14,582 nt of DNA from CAISTG01 sp964455185 (GCA_964455185.1 CAYVUR010000018.1:1-14582); one strand, 5' to 3'. Counted from the first letter of the stretch, positions 1-7,350 are shown. Numbers and translations: made by a program. Notes: generated from the letters alone by a model not told the origin.

Positions 1-128
1 AATAAACTATTTTATAAAATTATTTTTTTCATATTTTATTAAATTTATTTATACAAATAATTTTAGAATTTTTAATAATTAATTTAGATTTTCAAATATA
101 AAAATTAGTTGTCAAGATTTATTATTTT

Positions 129-950
129 TTAAATTAAATTATTTATTTTTTTTAATTCCCAAACGTTACGTAATAAATAAGCTACGGTTAGAGGTCCTAC
201 TCCTCCGGGAACTGGAGAAATAAAACCTGCTTTATCCTTTACTTCAGGATCTGCATCGCCAACGGTTATTCCATTTAATTTATTAATGCCTACATCAATT
301 ACAATTGCCCCTTCTTTAACGTCTTCTTTTTTTAATACATAAGCCTGACCTAAAGCAATAATTATAATATCATAATCATTACAATTTATCGGAATCTTTT
401 TTTCTTTTTTTATGTCTTTTATTCCGAGTTTGATTAAATAATTTTCTAATTTATCAATAAAAATATCACTTTTACCAATAATAATTGTTTTTTTATCTGA
501 CATTTTTTCTTTGGTGGATTTAAGTAATTCAATAATAGCGGCAATTGTTGGTGGCGTTATTTTGTTATTAATAAAACCATCTACATCTTTATTAGGGTTT
601 ATTTTCTTTATTATTTTATCAGTTTCAAATTTATCTGGCAGAGGTAATTGTATTAAAATTCCATCTATTCCATTATCTTGGTTAAGAAAATTAATCATTT
701 CTAATAATTCTGTTTCATCAATATCGTCATAGCATTGTTTATTACATAAATATTTACTGAAAGTTATGCCTACTTCTTTACAAGCTTTTTCTTTAAGATT
801 GACATAAAGTTGAGATGCTTTGTTATCACCAATTAAAATAGTAGCTAAATTTAGATTTAAATTTTTTTCTTTTATTTCTCTTTTTAATTCAAGTTTTATT
901 TTTTCTGCTAATATTTTTCCATCAAGTATTACTGCTTTGGTTTTGTTCAT
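129..950 (-). CDS. folD: Bifunctional methylenetetrahydrofolate dehydrogenase / cyclohydrolase FolD, divergent NADP site
   Basis: FolD interconverts 5,10-methylene-THF, methenyl-THF and 10-formyl-THF in the cytosol and feeds formyl groups to purine and initiator-tRNA synthesis. The 273 residues are close to the usual ~280. Visible family motifs are YVNLK (49-53, catalytic Lys53), ILIQLPLP (98-105, Gln101), KDVDGF (121-126, Asp124), IDVGIN (218-223) and PVPGGVGPLTVA (246-257). The Rossmann half departs from the family. The loop usually written GxSxxVGxP reads GKSDIFIDK (159-167), the usual TVTxxHxxT stretch is not recognisable, and the segment 173-195 looks shortened. The start is the ATG at 950, about 23 nt from a predicted transcription start. 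The gene is monocistronic in this window and divergent from infB. FolD identity is secure; whether it still uses NADP normally is uncertain. Confidence 0.93.
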   Translation of the reverse strand: MNKTKAVILDGKILAEKIKLELKREIKEKNLNLNLATILIGDNKASQLYVNLKEKACKEVGITFSKYLCNKQCYDDIDETELLEMINFLNQDNGIDGILIQLPLPDKFETDKIIKKINPNKDVDGFINNKITPPTIAAIIELLKSTKEKMSDKKTIIIGKSDIFIDKLENYLIKLGIKDIKKEKKIPINCNDYDIIIIALGQAYVLKKEDVKEGAIVIDVGINKLNGITVGDADPEVKDKAGFISPVPGGVGPLTVAYLLRNVWELKKINNLI

Positions 951-979
951 AGATTTAATTAAATTATTCTATATTTGAT

Positions 980-1008
980 ACTATAAATAATTTATTAAGA
1001 TATTTCAA
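980..1008 (-). promoter_or_regulatory. Predicted sigma70-type promoter of folD
   Basis: Read on the minus strand, TTGAAA (1003-1008) is followed by exactly 17 bases and then TATAGT (980-985). The predicted start near 973 gives a leader of about 23 nt. It faces away from the infB promoter, with 19 bases between the two -35 boxes. Confidence 0.6.
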
Positions 1009-1027
1009 TTAATTATTTTAATAAACC

Positions 1028-1056
1028 TTGATTTTTTATTGTTTTTCTGGTATTGT
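1028..1056 (+). promoter_or_regulatory. Predicted sigma70-type promoter of infB-rbfA
   Basis: TTGATT (1028-1033), 17 bases, then TATTGT (1051-1056), preceded by TGG, which makes an extended -10. The predicted start near 1063 gives a leader of about 27 nt that contains no clear Shine-Dalgarno sequence. Confidence 0.55.
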
Positions 1057-1089
1057 TAAAACAACTTTAATAATTTTAATTAAATATTC

Positions 1090-3078
1090 ATGAATGTAGC
1101 TGAATTAGCCAGACGATTAAAGACAACTTCTAATGAATTATTAAACAAGCTTCCTAGCTTGGGTTTTGATATTGGTAAAAGAGCAATTAAAGTTGATGAT
1201 CGTATAGCTTTAAAAATTATGGAGGCTTGGCGATCTCAAGCTAAAAAAGAATGGGAACAGCGTAAACTTAATGAAATTCGTGGAGAAGTTAATGATAAGG
1301 AAAATGTTGATAAAGTTGGTGGAATTATTAAAATTCCGCCAGTAATTACTGTTAGAGAATTAGCCGCTATGATGGGTTTACCAATTAATAAATTGTTAGC
1401 TACTTTAATGAAAAATGGGGTATTAGTTTCAATGAATGAACGTATTGATTTTGATACAGCAGTAATTATTGGTGAAGAGTTGGGTTTTACTGTAGAAGCA
1501 AGTGATACAATAGAAAATGATGCTTTTAGCATTGCTTCTCAAGAAAAATTAAAAGAGATTCTTACTAAAGAACAAGTTAAAAAAATTGCTCGTCCTCCCG
1601 TAATTGTGGTTATGGGTCATGTTGATCATGGTAAAACTAAAATTTTAGATGCCATCAGAAAAACTGATGTAGTAGCAACTGAAGCTGGAGGAATTACTCA
1701 GCATATTGGCGCTTATCAAGTACATAAAAATGGCAGATTAATTACTTTTATTGATACTCCGGGACACGAAGCTTTTACGGCTATGCGTTCGCGTGGCGCG
1801 CGTGTCGCTGATATTGCCATTTTAGTGGTAGCCGCTGATGACGGTGTGCAACCACAAACTAAAGAAGCAATTAAAATTATTCAAGACGCCAAAATTCCTT
1901 TTGTTGTTGCTATTAATAAAATTGATAAACCAGAAGCTGATATTGAAAAAACTAAAAGCGATTTATCAGCTTTAGGCTTACTGCCAGAAGATTGGGGCGG
2001 AAAAGTTATTTGTGTTCCTGTTTCTGCTAAAGAAGGCACAGGCATAGATGATTTACTTGATACTTTACTTTTGGTAGCTGATTTAAATGCTGAAAATATT
2101 ATGTCTGATCCTGATCGACCAGCTATTGGTACTATTATCGAATCTCATATTAATAAAGGAGAAGGTCGAGTTGCTACTATTTTAATACAAGCGGGGACAT
2201 TAAAAGTTGGTGATAATTTATGTTCAGGTAATGATTTTTGTGGTAAGGTTAGAGCCTTAAAAAACTATAAAGGAGAAAATATTGAATTTGCCACCCCCGG
2301 AACCCCAGCTAAAATAATTGGCCTTAAATTTGCTCCGGAAGTTGGAAGTATTTTGGAGTTTTGCGATGATAATAAAATTAAAGAATTAAATCGTAATTTT
2401 AAACAGCATCGTTTAAATGCTCAGAAAGATTTTTCTGTTTTTTCGACTTCTAAAGAAGAAAATAATGATAATATTAAAACAATTAATTTAATTATTAAAG
2501 CCGATGTTTTAGGTTCTTTGGAGGCAATTATTGAATCATTGGCAAAATTAGAAACTTCAGATATTAAAATTAAAATTATTAGTAAAGGATTGGGAATTAT
2601 TACTGAAGCCGATGTACTTAAAGCAGAAACATCAAAAGCAGAGATAATTGGTTTTAAAGTTAAACCAACAACGGTGGTTATTTCTTTGGCTCGTGATAAA
2701 AAGGTTGATATTAAAATTTATGAGGTTATTTATCATTTGCTTGAAGCGATTCAGGAAAAAATTAAAATAATTAAATCTCAAGAAATAACTCAAAAATTAA
2801 TTGGTAAACTTAAAGTGCTTAAAGTTTTTCGTAGAGAAAATCGCAATATGATTATTGGTGGGTCAGTTATTGAGGGAGGTTTAATTCCTACTGATACAGC
2901 AATTGTGATACGTAATAATGAGCCTATAACTATTGGTAAAATTACTCGCATAGAATGTTTTAGAAAAGTAGTAGAACATGTTGCCGAAGGACAAGAATGT
3001 GGCCTTACTTTTGAAGGTAGACCATTAATTGAAGAAGGAGATATTATTGAATTCTATCAAACAGAAAAGAAAAATTAA
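1090..3078 (+). CDS. infB: Translation initiation factor IF-2
   Basis: IF-2 is the GTPase that brings formyl-Met-tRNA to the 30S P site and promotes 50S joining. An N-terminal IF2_N domain (about 1-50) is followed by a charged linker and a second IF2_N-like domain (about 80-135). The G domain is complete: GHVDHGKT (176-183), DTPGH (222-226), NKID (276-279) and SAKEGTG (312-318). Domain II, the IF-2 C1 region and the fMet-tRNA-binding C2 domain (to about 662, ending near EEGDIIEFY) follow. At 662 residues it lacks the long N-terminal extension of enterobacterial IF-2, as in many small genomes. The ATG at 1090 matches the family start, and no Shine-Dalgarno is visible. rbfA begins 3 bases after the stop, so the two are co-transcribed. 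Confidence 0.97.
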   Translation: MNVAELARRLKTTSNELLNKLPSLGFDIGKRAIKVDDRIALKIMEAWRSQAKKEWEQRKLNEIRGEVNDKENVDKVGGIIKIPPVITVRELAAMMGLPINKLLATLMKNGVLVSMNERIDFDTAVIIGEELGFTVEASDTIENDAFSIASQEKLKEILTKEQVKKIARPPVIVVMGHVDHGKTKILDAIRKTDVVATEAGGITQHIGAYQVHKNGRLITFIDTPGHEAFTAMRSRGARVADIAILVVAADDGVQPQTKEAIKIIQDAKIPFVVAINKIDKPEADIEKTKSDLSALGLLPEDWGGKVICVPVSAKEGTGIDDLLDTLLLVADLNAENIMSDPDRPAIGTIIESHINKGEGRVATILIQAGTLKVGDNLCSGNDFCGKVRALKNYKGENIEFATPGTPAKIIGLKFAPEVGSILEFCDDNKIKELNRNFKQHRLNAQKDFSVFSTSKEENNDNIKTINLIIKADVLGSLEAIIESLAKLETSDIKIKIISKGLGIITEADVLKAETSKAEIIGFKVKPTTVVISLARDKKVDIKIYEVIYHLLEAIQEKIKIIKSQEITQKLIGKLKVLKVFRRENRNMIIGGSVIEGGLIPTDTAIVIRNNEPITIGKITRIECFRKVVEHVAEGQECGLTFEGRPLIEEGDIIEFYQTEKKN

Positions 3079-3081
3079 TTT

Positions 3082-3429
3082 ATGTCAGAGAGAATAACAA
3101 AAGTTAATGAATTAATTTTACAACAACTTGGTGAAATTATTAATAAAAATATTGAATTGCCGATAGGAACTTTAGCTACAATAACGGAAGTTAATGTTTC
3201 TTCAGATTTGTGTTATGCTCAAGTAAAAATGTCCGTATTTCCAGAGGATCAAGCAGATTATATTATTCATAAAATGAATTTATTAGCTAAACGTTTGCAG
3301 AATATTTTAGCAAAGAAAATAGTTTTGCATAATTTTCCTAAATTAAAGTTTTTATTAGATGATAGTCAAAATCAAGCGGAAAATATAGAAAAATTGTTAG
3401 ATAAAATTAAAGAAGAAATAAAAGGATAG
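3082..3429 (+). CDS. rbfA: 30S ribosome-binding factor RbfA
   Basis: RbfA is a small KH-type RNA-binding protein that binds immature 30S subunits and assists 16S rRNA 5'-end maturation. The 115-residue length is normal. The N-terminal helix (MSERITKVNELILQQLGEII), the central strand region with SSDLCYAQVKMSV and the family block PKLKFLLDDSQNQAENIEKLL shortened to its core KLKFLLDDS (near residues 88-96) are all present. It follows infB by 3 bases, the common infB-rbfA arrangement, and is closed by a strong terminator. Its stop codon is TAG. No Shine-Dalgarno precedes the ATG, so translation may be coupled to infB. Confidence 0.94.
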   Translation: MSERITKVNELILQQLGEIINKNIELPIGTLATITEVNVSSDLCYAQVKMSVFPEDQADYIIHKMNLLAKRLQNILAKKIVLHNFPKLKFLLDDSQNQAENIEKLLDKIKEEIKG

Positions 3430-3436
3430 ATATAAA

Positions 3437-3472
3437 AAACAAAAAACTGCTTTAAAAAGCAGTTTTTTGTTT
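3437..3472 (+). terminator. Rho-independent terminator after infB-rbfA
   Basis: A perfect 16-bp inverted repeat (arms 3437-3452 and 3457-3472) surrounds a 4-base TAAA loop. The GC-containing core is ACTGCTT/AAGCAGT, and the descending arm carries the T tract. It lies 8 bases after the rbfA stop. A-rich and T-rich flanks could allow weak termination in the other direction, but no gene converges on it here. Confidence 0.88.
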
Positions 3473-3499
3473 GCTCAAAGATTAATAAAATGATAAAAT
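3471..3499 (+). promoter_or_regulatory. Predicted promoter of apgM-ppa
   Basis: TTGCTC (3471-3476), 17 bases, then TAAAAT (3494-3499), preceded by TGA as an extended -10. The -35 box begins inside the last bases of the upstream terminator. The predicted start near 3506 gives a leader of about 22 nt. Confidence 0.5.
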
Positions 3500-3527
3500 T
3501 TATTCTGTAAAATTAATTTATTTGTTT

Positions 3528-4760
3528 ATGAAAAAAGTTTTTTTTGTAATTTGTGATGGATTAGCAGATCGTCCAATTAAAGAACTTGATAATAAAACTC
3601 CACTTGAATATGCTAAAACTCCAAATTTGGATAAGATTGCCATTGATGGTTTATCTGGCATGATGCATACAGTTGATATTGGAGTTCGTCCGGGTAGCGA
3701 TACTGCTCACTTATCAATTTTTGGTTATGATCCTTATATTTATTATTCAGGTCGCGGACCTTTTGAGTGTGCTGGCATAGGCATGGATGTTAATCAAGGT
3801 GATGTCGCTTTTCGCGCTAATGCTGGAACTTTAGATGATGCTGGATTGGTTATTGATCGTCGCGCTGGTAGACCAGAGTCAACTAAATTTATTGTAGATT
3901 ATTTAGGTGATATTGAAATTGATGGTATTAAATTTATTTTAAAAGAGAGTTTAGGTCATCGTATTGGCATGATTATGCGTGGACCGGGATTATCACCTAA
4001 AGTTTCTGATCAAGACCCTCATAAAGTTGGTATGCCACTACACGAAGTTAGACCATTAGATAATAGTGACGAAGCTAAATTCACTGCTGAAGTGTTAAAT
4101 AAGTTTAGTAAAATTGTGATTGAAAAATTAAAAAATTGTCCAGCCAATCAAGAACGTATCGCTAACGGTAAATTACCAGCCAATGTTATTTTATTTCGTG
4201 GCGCTGGAGCTATTCCAGAAAATATGCCATCTTTTAAAGATAAATATAATTTAGATGCTGTATTTGTTGCTGGCGGCCCATTATATAAAGGTATTGCTAA
4301 AGTTTTGGGTATGACGGTTTATGATTTTGACCCAGCTTCTGGGGTAACAGGATTATGGAATTCTAATTTACAAAATAAAATTAACAAAGCCCTAGAATTA
4401 TCTAAAGATTATAATATTACTTTTGTTCATATTAAAGCGGCTGATACTTTAGCTGAAGATGGAAATTATTTGGGTAAGGTAGAATTTATTGAAAAAATTG
4501 ATGCCGCTCTTAAGCCGTTAGCCGAAGATAATGAATTTTTATTTGTAATTACTGCGGACCATACTACTTCTTCTGCTCTAAAACAACATACTGGTGATCC
4601 TGTACCTATAACTTTTAAGGGTGAAGGCGTTAGAACTGATGATATTAATGCTTTTAATGAGCGCGAATGTTCTAAAGGTCGCTTGGGACATATTCGTGGC
4701 GAAAATGTAATGCCTATTATAATTGATTTAATGGGACTTGCAGAATTATTTGGAGCTTAA
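3528..4760 (+). CDS. apgM: Archaeal-type 2,3-bisphosphoglycerate-independent phosphoglycerate mutase (ApgM)
   Basis: This cytosolic enzyme interconverts 3- and 2-phosphoglycerate through a phosphoserine intermediate and belongs to the alkaline phosphatase superfamily. From the ATG at 3528 it has 410 residues, the family norm; the in-frame TTG 6 bases earlier is less likely. Metal and catalytic positions are CDG (Asp10), PGSDTAH with nucleophile Ser57, AADTLAED (Asp306), ADH (Asp344, His345) and KQH (His354). The family motif DxxxHD reads D306-T-L-A-E310-D here, so the usual metal-binding His is Glu. The archaeal branch of the family is common in Candidate Phyla Radiation genomes. ppa follows 4 bases after the stop. 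Family assignment is sure; the effect of the substitution is not known. Confidence 0.95.
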   Translation: MKKVFFVICDGLADRPIKELDNKTPLEYAKTPNLDKIAIDGLSGMMHTVDIGVRPGSDTAHLSIFGYDPYIYYSGRGPFECAGIGMDVNQGDVAFRANAGTLDDAGLVIDRRAGRPESTKFIVDYLGDIEIDGIKFILKESLGHRIGMIMRGPGLSPKVSDQDPHKVGMPLHEVRPLDNSDEAKFTAEVLNKFSKIVIEKLKNCPANQERIANGKLPANVILFRGAGAIPENMPSFKDKYNLDAVFVAGGPLYKGIAKVLGMTVYDFDPASGVTGLWNSNLQNKINKALELSKDYNITFVHIKAADTLAEDGNYLGKVEFIEKIDAALKPLAEDNEFLFVITADHTTSSALKQHTGDPVPITFKGEGVRTDDINAFNERECSKGRLGHIRGENVMPIIIDLMGLAELFGA

Positions 4761-4764
4761 TTAT

Positions 4765-5292
4765 ATGGATTTAAAAAAAATAACCGCTGGCAAAAAAGCG
4801 CCAGAAGAAATAAATGTAGTTGTCGAAATTCCTCAAGGATCAGGAGTTAAATATGAATTTGATGAAAAAATGGATGCTATAGAAGTTGATAGATTCATTG
4901 GGAGCGCTTCGGTTTATCCTTTTAATTATGGTTTTATTCCTATGACTTTAGCCGATGATGGCGATGCTATGGATGTAATGATTTTATCATCAATGCCAGT
5001 TACTCCCGGATCAGTTATGGTTTGTCGACCTATTGGTTTATTAGATATGGAAGATGAACATGGAATTGATACTAAAATATTAGCAGTACCAGCTCATGAT
5101 ATTGATCCTTTTTATGCTCACGTTAAAGACCTTGATGATATTGATAATCCTACTAAAGAAAGAATTAAATTATTTTTTAAGCAATATAAAGAAATGGAAG
5201 CTAATCGTTGGTCAAAAGTGCAGAATTTTGGTAAAAGGAAAAATGCTTTAAAAGCAATTAAAAAAGCCATTGATAAATTTAATAAAAGTTAA
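4765..5292 (+). CDS. ppa: Inorganic pyrophosphatase, family I
   Basis: It hydrolyses pyrophosphate to phosphate in the cytosol and so pulls biosynthetic reactions forward. The 175-residue length and residue spacing match the E. coli enzyme almost position for position: Lys29 and Glu31 (KYE), Arg43, YPFNYGFIP (51-59), the acidic trio Asp65/Asp67/Asp70, Asp97, Asp102/Lys104 and Tyr141-Lys142. The signature normally read DGDPxD is DGDAMD here, with Ala replacing the usual Pro. The ATG at 4765 is chosen because GGAG (4752-4755) lies 9 bases upstream; an in-frame TTG at 4738, inside apgM, would add 9 residues unlike the family. It is the second gene of the apgM-ppa operon. No clear hairpin follows it before the tRNA promoter. 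Confidence 0.96.
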   Translation: MDLKKITAGKKAPEEINVVVEIPQGSGVKYEFDEKMDAIEVDRFIGSASVYPFNYGFIPMTLADDGDAMDVMILSSMPVTPGSVMVCRPIGLLDMEDEHGIDTKILAVPAHDIDPFYAHVKDLDDIDNPTKERIKLFFKQYKEMEANRWSKVQNFGKRKNALKAIKKAIDKFNKS

Positions 5293-5319
5293 AAGTAATA
5301 AATTTATTAATTTTAGTAA

Positions 5320-5348
5320 TTGACTTTTTATCGTGTGTTTGTTAATAT
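5320..5348 (+). promoter_or_regulatory. Predicted strong promoter of the tRNA-Arg / tRNA-His unit
   Basis: TTGACT (5320-5325), 17 bases, TAATAT (5343-5348). The predicted start is near 5355, 13 bases before the mature tRNA-Arg 5' end. The tRNA-Gly promoter at 11630-11658 uses the same -35 box and spacing. Confidence 0.7.
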
Positions 5349-5367
5349 TTTTTTGTTATTTTTTAAT

Positions 5368-5440
5368 GTCCGCGTAGCTCAGTGGATAGAGCAGTAGCCT
5401 TCTAAGCTATTGGTCGTAGGTTCGATTCCTACCGCGGACG
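5368..5440 (+). tRNA. tRNA-Arg (anticodon TCT)
   Basis: A 73-base cloverleaf. The acceptor GTCCGCG pairs with CGCGGAC, the D stem is GCTC/GAGC, and the anticodon stem GTAGC/GCTAT encloses loop CTTCTAA, giving TCT for AGA/AGG codons. The T arm is GTAGG-TTCGATT-CCTAC. The discriminator is G and CCA is not encoded. Confidence 0.96.
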
Positions 5441-5522
5441 CTATTTGCTTTTTGTAATTTAAAATGTGAATTTCCCGAATCTGCGATATGAATTTGGTTT
5501 TTGTTGGGAGCGAATTAAATAT

Positions 5523-5594
5523 GGTGGCTATGGTGTAGTGGTAACACAGCAGTTTGTGGCACTGTTGTCTCGGGTTCAATTCCCGATAGCCACC
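5523..5594 (+). tRNA. tRNA-His (anticodon GTG)
   Basis: The acceptor GTGGCTA (5524-5530) pairs with TAGCCAC, and anticodon stem GCAGT/ACTGT encloses TTGTGGC, giving GTG. The T arm is TCGGG-TTCAATT-CCCGA. An extra G at 5523 faces C at 5594, the G-1:C73 pair that is the identity element of tRNA-His. CCA is not encoded. It is probably co-transcribed with tRNA-Arg 82 bases upstream and ended by the hairpin at 5608. Confidence 0.96.
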
Positions 5595-5607
5595 CAGAAT
5601 AATTAAG

Positions 5608-5635
5608 AGCGAAGTCAAAAACTTCGCTTTTTATT
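5608..5635 (+). terminator. Rho-independent terminator after tRNA-His
   Basis: Stem AGCGAAGT (5608-5615) and ACTTCGCT (5621-5628) with loop CAAAA, followed directly by TTTTTATTT. It lies 13 bases after the tRNA. Confidence 0.88.
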
Positions 5636-5757
5636 TAGAACAAGTTTCTATATTTCAAATCTAAAATCTTTAGAATCTTTTTTGTAAGACTGGAACCGAG
5701 ATTAATTATAATATATCATCAATTGATAATTTTTATTTAATTATTGATTTTTTAAAT

Positions 5758-5774
5758 TTATGATATAATCATAA
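5758..5774 (+). promoter_or_regulatory. Candidate extended -10 promoter inside a palindrome, lipoprotein-sppA unit
   Basis: TGATATAAT (5761-5769) is a full extended -10. It sits within a 17-base palindrome with arms TTATGAT and ATCATAA and spacer ATA. The -35 region (TTATTG, 5741-5746) is weak. Another TATAAT occurs at 5777-5782 and a third at 5707-5712 behind a TTGTAA, so the true start is uncertain. The palindrome could be an operator, but in AT-rich DNA it could also be chance. Confidence 0.4.
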
Positions 5775-5895
5775 TGTATAATATTAATCTCATTTATCAA
5801 GATCACAGTGAGAGATTTAATTCAAGTGAAATATAGCAAAAGGTACTATTTTAACTCGTAAGAAAAAATATTAAAAAAGAAAAATATTAATTAAT
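5775..5895 (+). other. Long untranslated leader before the lipoprotein gene, unidentified
   Basis: About 110-120 bases separate the best promoter from the ATG at 5896, against 18-30 at most other genes here. A hairpin can form from AATCTCA (5786-5792) and TGAGAGATT (5809-5817). The rest is A-rich and has no Shine-Dalgarno. I recognise no riboswitch class. With the AT-rich stretch from 5640, this makes about 255 bases without a gene. Confidence 0.35.
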
Positions 5896-6384
5896 ATGAA
5901 TAAATTATTTTTTAGTTTGACCGTGATCTGTTTGGTATTATTTTTATCTGGTTGCGTTCCCTCTTCTAAAATAAACTTACAATCAGTTAGTACTACTAAT
6001 GAACCAGCGCTTAATGTTATTGAACAAGAATCATCGACAGATGAGGCAGTAGAGAAATTAGATGATAATAAGATTAATGAAATGCAAGCCGCTCTCGATA
6101 AAGCTTGTGAGTGTGAAAAAGATTTCAAAAAACCATATCCAATTGAATGGAGTGGTTATGTTATGGCTGTATTTTTGAGTGGAGAAGCGATTGGAGTGAA
6201 AAGATTTGATCAAAACGCAAAATATAAGCAGTTTATGGTTATAACAAATGGATTGTATAATGGTGGAGGTGACAAAGTTAAGATTAAAGGTGATATGACT
6301 GGTATGACTTGCGCTTATTACAATACTATTTTTGGTGAGTGTGTTCCCCATGTTATTGCTAATTCAATTGAAATAATTAAATAA
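5896..6384 (+). CDS. Putative lipoprotein with a C-terminal OB-like domain, unknown function
   Basis: The 162-residue protein starts with a lipoprotein signal: Met-Asn-Lys, a hydrophobic stretch (4-17) and the lipobox LSGC with Cys20 as the lipidation site. It is therefore predicted to be anchored to the outer face of the cytoplasmic membrane. A low-complexity Ser/Thr/Glu linker (about 21-60) leads to a short helix with CEC (71-73). The compact beta-rich region (about 84-162) ends in CAYYNTIFGECVPHV with Cys139 and Cys149. The alternating strands and VKIKGDMTG look like an OB fold, which is inference from pattern only. Four non-lipobox cysteines could form disulfides outside the cell. sppA begins 6 bases after the stop, so the pair is co-transcribed. 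I do not recognise a named family. Confidence 0.8.
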   Translation: MNKLFFSLTVICLVLFLSGCVPSSKINLQSVSTTNEPALNVIEQESSTDEAVEKLDDNKINEMQAALDKACECEKDFKKPYPIEWSGYVMAVFLSGEAIGVKRFDQNAKYKQFMVITNGLYNGGGDKVKIKGDMTGMTCAYYNTIFGECVPHVIANSIEIIK

Positions 6385-6390
6385 AATAAT

Positions 6391-7305
6391 ATGGATTATA
6401 ATGAAATTAAAGACGGGGCAAATCGCTTATTGAAATCATTGGAAAGAATTGTTGTTGCCGTTACCGTTATCGTTTTTTGGAGCGTGTTAATTATTGGTGC
6501 TTATATCTTTCTGAGCGATGATGGTAGTAATAATTCTTCAACAGATCATTCCGATGTTGCTATGGAAGATATTTTAAATACAGAGAAAAATGATCAAGAA
6601 AATTGTAATGTCTTTGGTCTCCGTATTCATGGGGCAGTAGTCACTTATCACCCTAATGATGTTTTTGATTCCGATCAGAACTTAACAGTTGATCAGACTT
6701 CTGCTGATGAGATTTTATATTTTGTTCAGAAAGCTAATAAAGATGAGAAAATAAAAGGAATTTTGGTTGAAATAGATTCTCATGGTGGTTCTCCTGTTGG
6801 AGGTGAGGAAATTATGAATGCTTTTAAAAATTCAAGTAAGCCAGTTGTTGCCTATATTAGAGGCATTGGTACTTCTGCCGCTTATTTGGCTGCTACAGGC
6901 GCCCAGACTATTTTTGCTTCTAAATGGAGTGATATTGGTAGTATCGGGGTTACTTATTCTTATCTTGATTATACTGAAAAGAATAGGAGGGAGGGGATTA
7001 AATTTATTGAGCTTAGTTCCGGTAAATTTAAAGATACTGGTAGTCCCGATAAACCACTAACTAAAGAAGAAAAGGATTTATACCAGAGAGACTTAGATAT
7101 TATCTATAACAATTTTGTTCAATTAGTAGCTCAGAATAGGAAATTAAATATTGCAGATGTTTATAAACTAGCTGATGGCTCAACAATTATGGGTGAGGCT
7201 GCATTAAAAGCTGGATTAATCGATAAAATCGGTTCATATTACGATGCTAAGGAGTTTATTAAGGAAAAAATAGGTTCTGATGTAGAAGTTTGTTGGCAGA
7301 ATTAG
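6391..7305 (+). CDS. sppA: SppA-type signal peptide peptidase (S49 family serine protease)
   Basis: S49 proteases use a Ser/Lys dyad to degrade remnant signal peptides and other membrane-associated peptides. The 304-residue length fits the short single-domain (Bacillus-like) type. One transmembrane helix (about 20-42) anchors it with the protease domain outside. The domain holds LVEIDSHGGSPVGGEE (125-140, oxyanion region), GIGTSAAYLAA (158-168) with nucleophile Ser162, IGSIGV (182-187), and SSGKFKDTGSP (209-219) with the general-base Lys214 just before Asp215. Cys72 and Cys301 flank the domain and could pair. The stop is TAG. No Shine-Dalgarno is visible. Its partner in the operon is the upstream lipoprotein, which makes a substrate, cofactor or regulator role for that protein plausible but unproven. 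Confidence 0.92.
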   Translation: MDYNEIKDGANRLLKSLERIVVAVTVIVFWSVLIIGAYIFLSDDGSNNSSTDHSDVAMEDILNTEKNDQENCNVFGLRIHGAVVTYHPNDVFDSDQNLTVDQTSADEILYFVQKANKDEKIKGILVEIDSHGGSPVGGEEIMNAFKNSSKPVVAYIRGIGTSAAYLAATGAQTIFASKWSDIGSIGVTYSYLDYTEKNRREGIKFIELSSGKFKDTGSPDKPLTKEEKDLYQRDLDIIYNNFVQLVAQNRKLNIADVYKLADGSTIMGEAALKAGLIDKIGSYYDAKEFIKEKIGSDVEVCWQN

Positions 7306-7350
7306 TGATATTAATGAGAAAAATTTGATATTTTAAATAATTTTTAAATA

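Noticed and set aside
511..732. Plus-strand open frame of 73 codons
   Set aside because: It lies antisense inside folD, and its composition reflects the complementary strand of an AT-rich gene.
1236..1532. Minus-strand open frame of 98 codons
   Set aside because: It is antisense to the well-supported infB frame, with no family resemblance.
5379..5618. Minus-strand open frame across two tRNAs
   Set aside because: It is antisense to tRNA-Arg and tRNA-His; phrases such as GIEPTTNSLEG are typical false translations of tRNA genes.
5871..6351. Two minus-strand open frames opposite the lipoprotein gene
   Set aside because: The plus frame has a clear lipobox and operon position; the antisense frames have neither.
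6818..7060. Plus-strand frame inside sppA
   Set aside because: It is out of frame with the S49 catalytic motifs, which are intact in the main frame.
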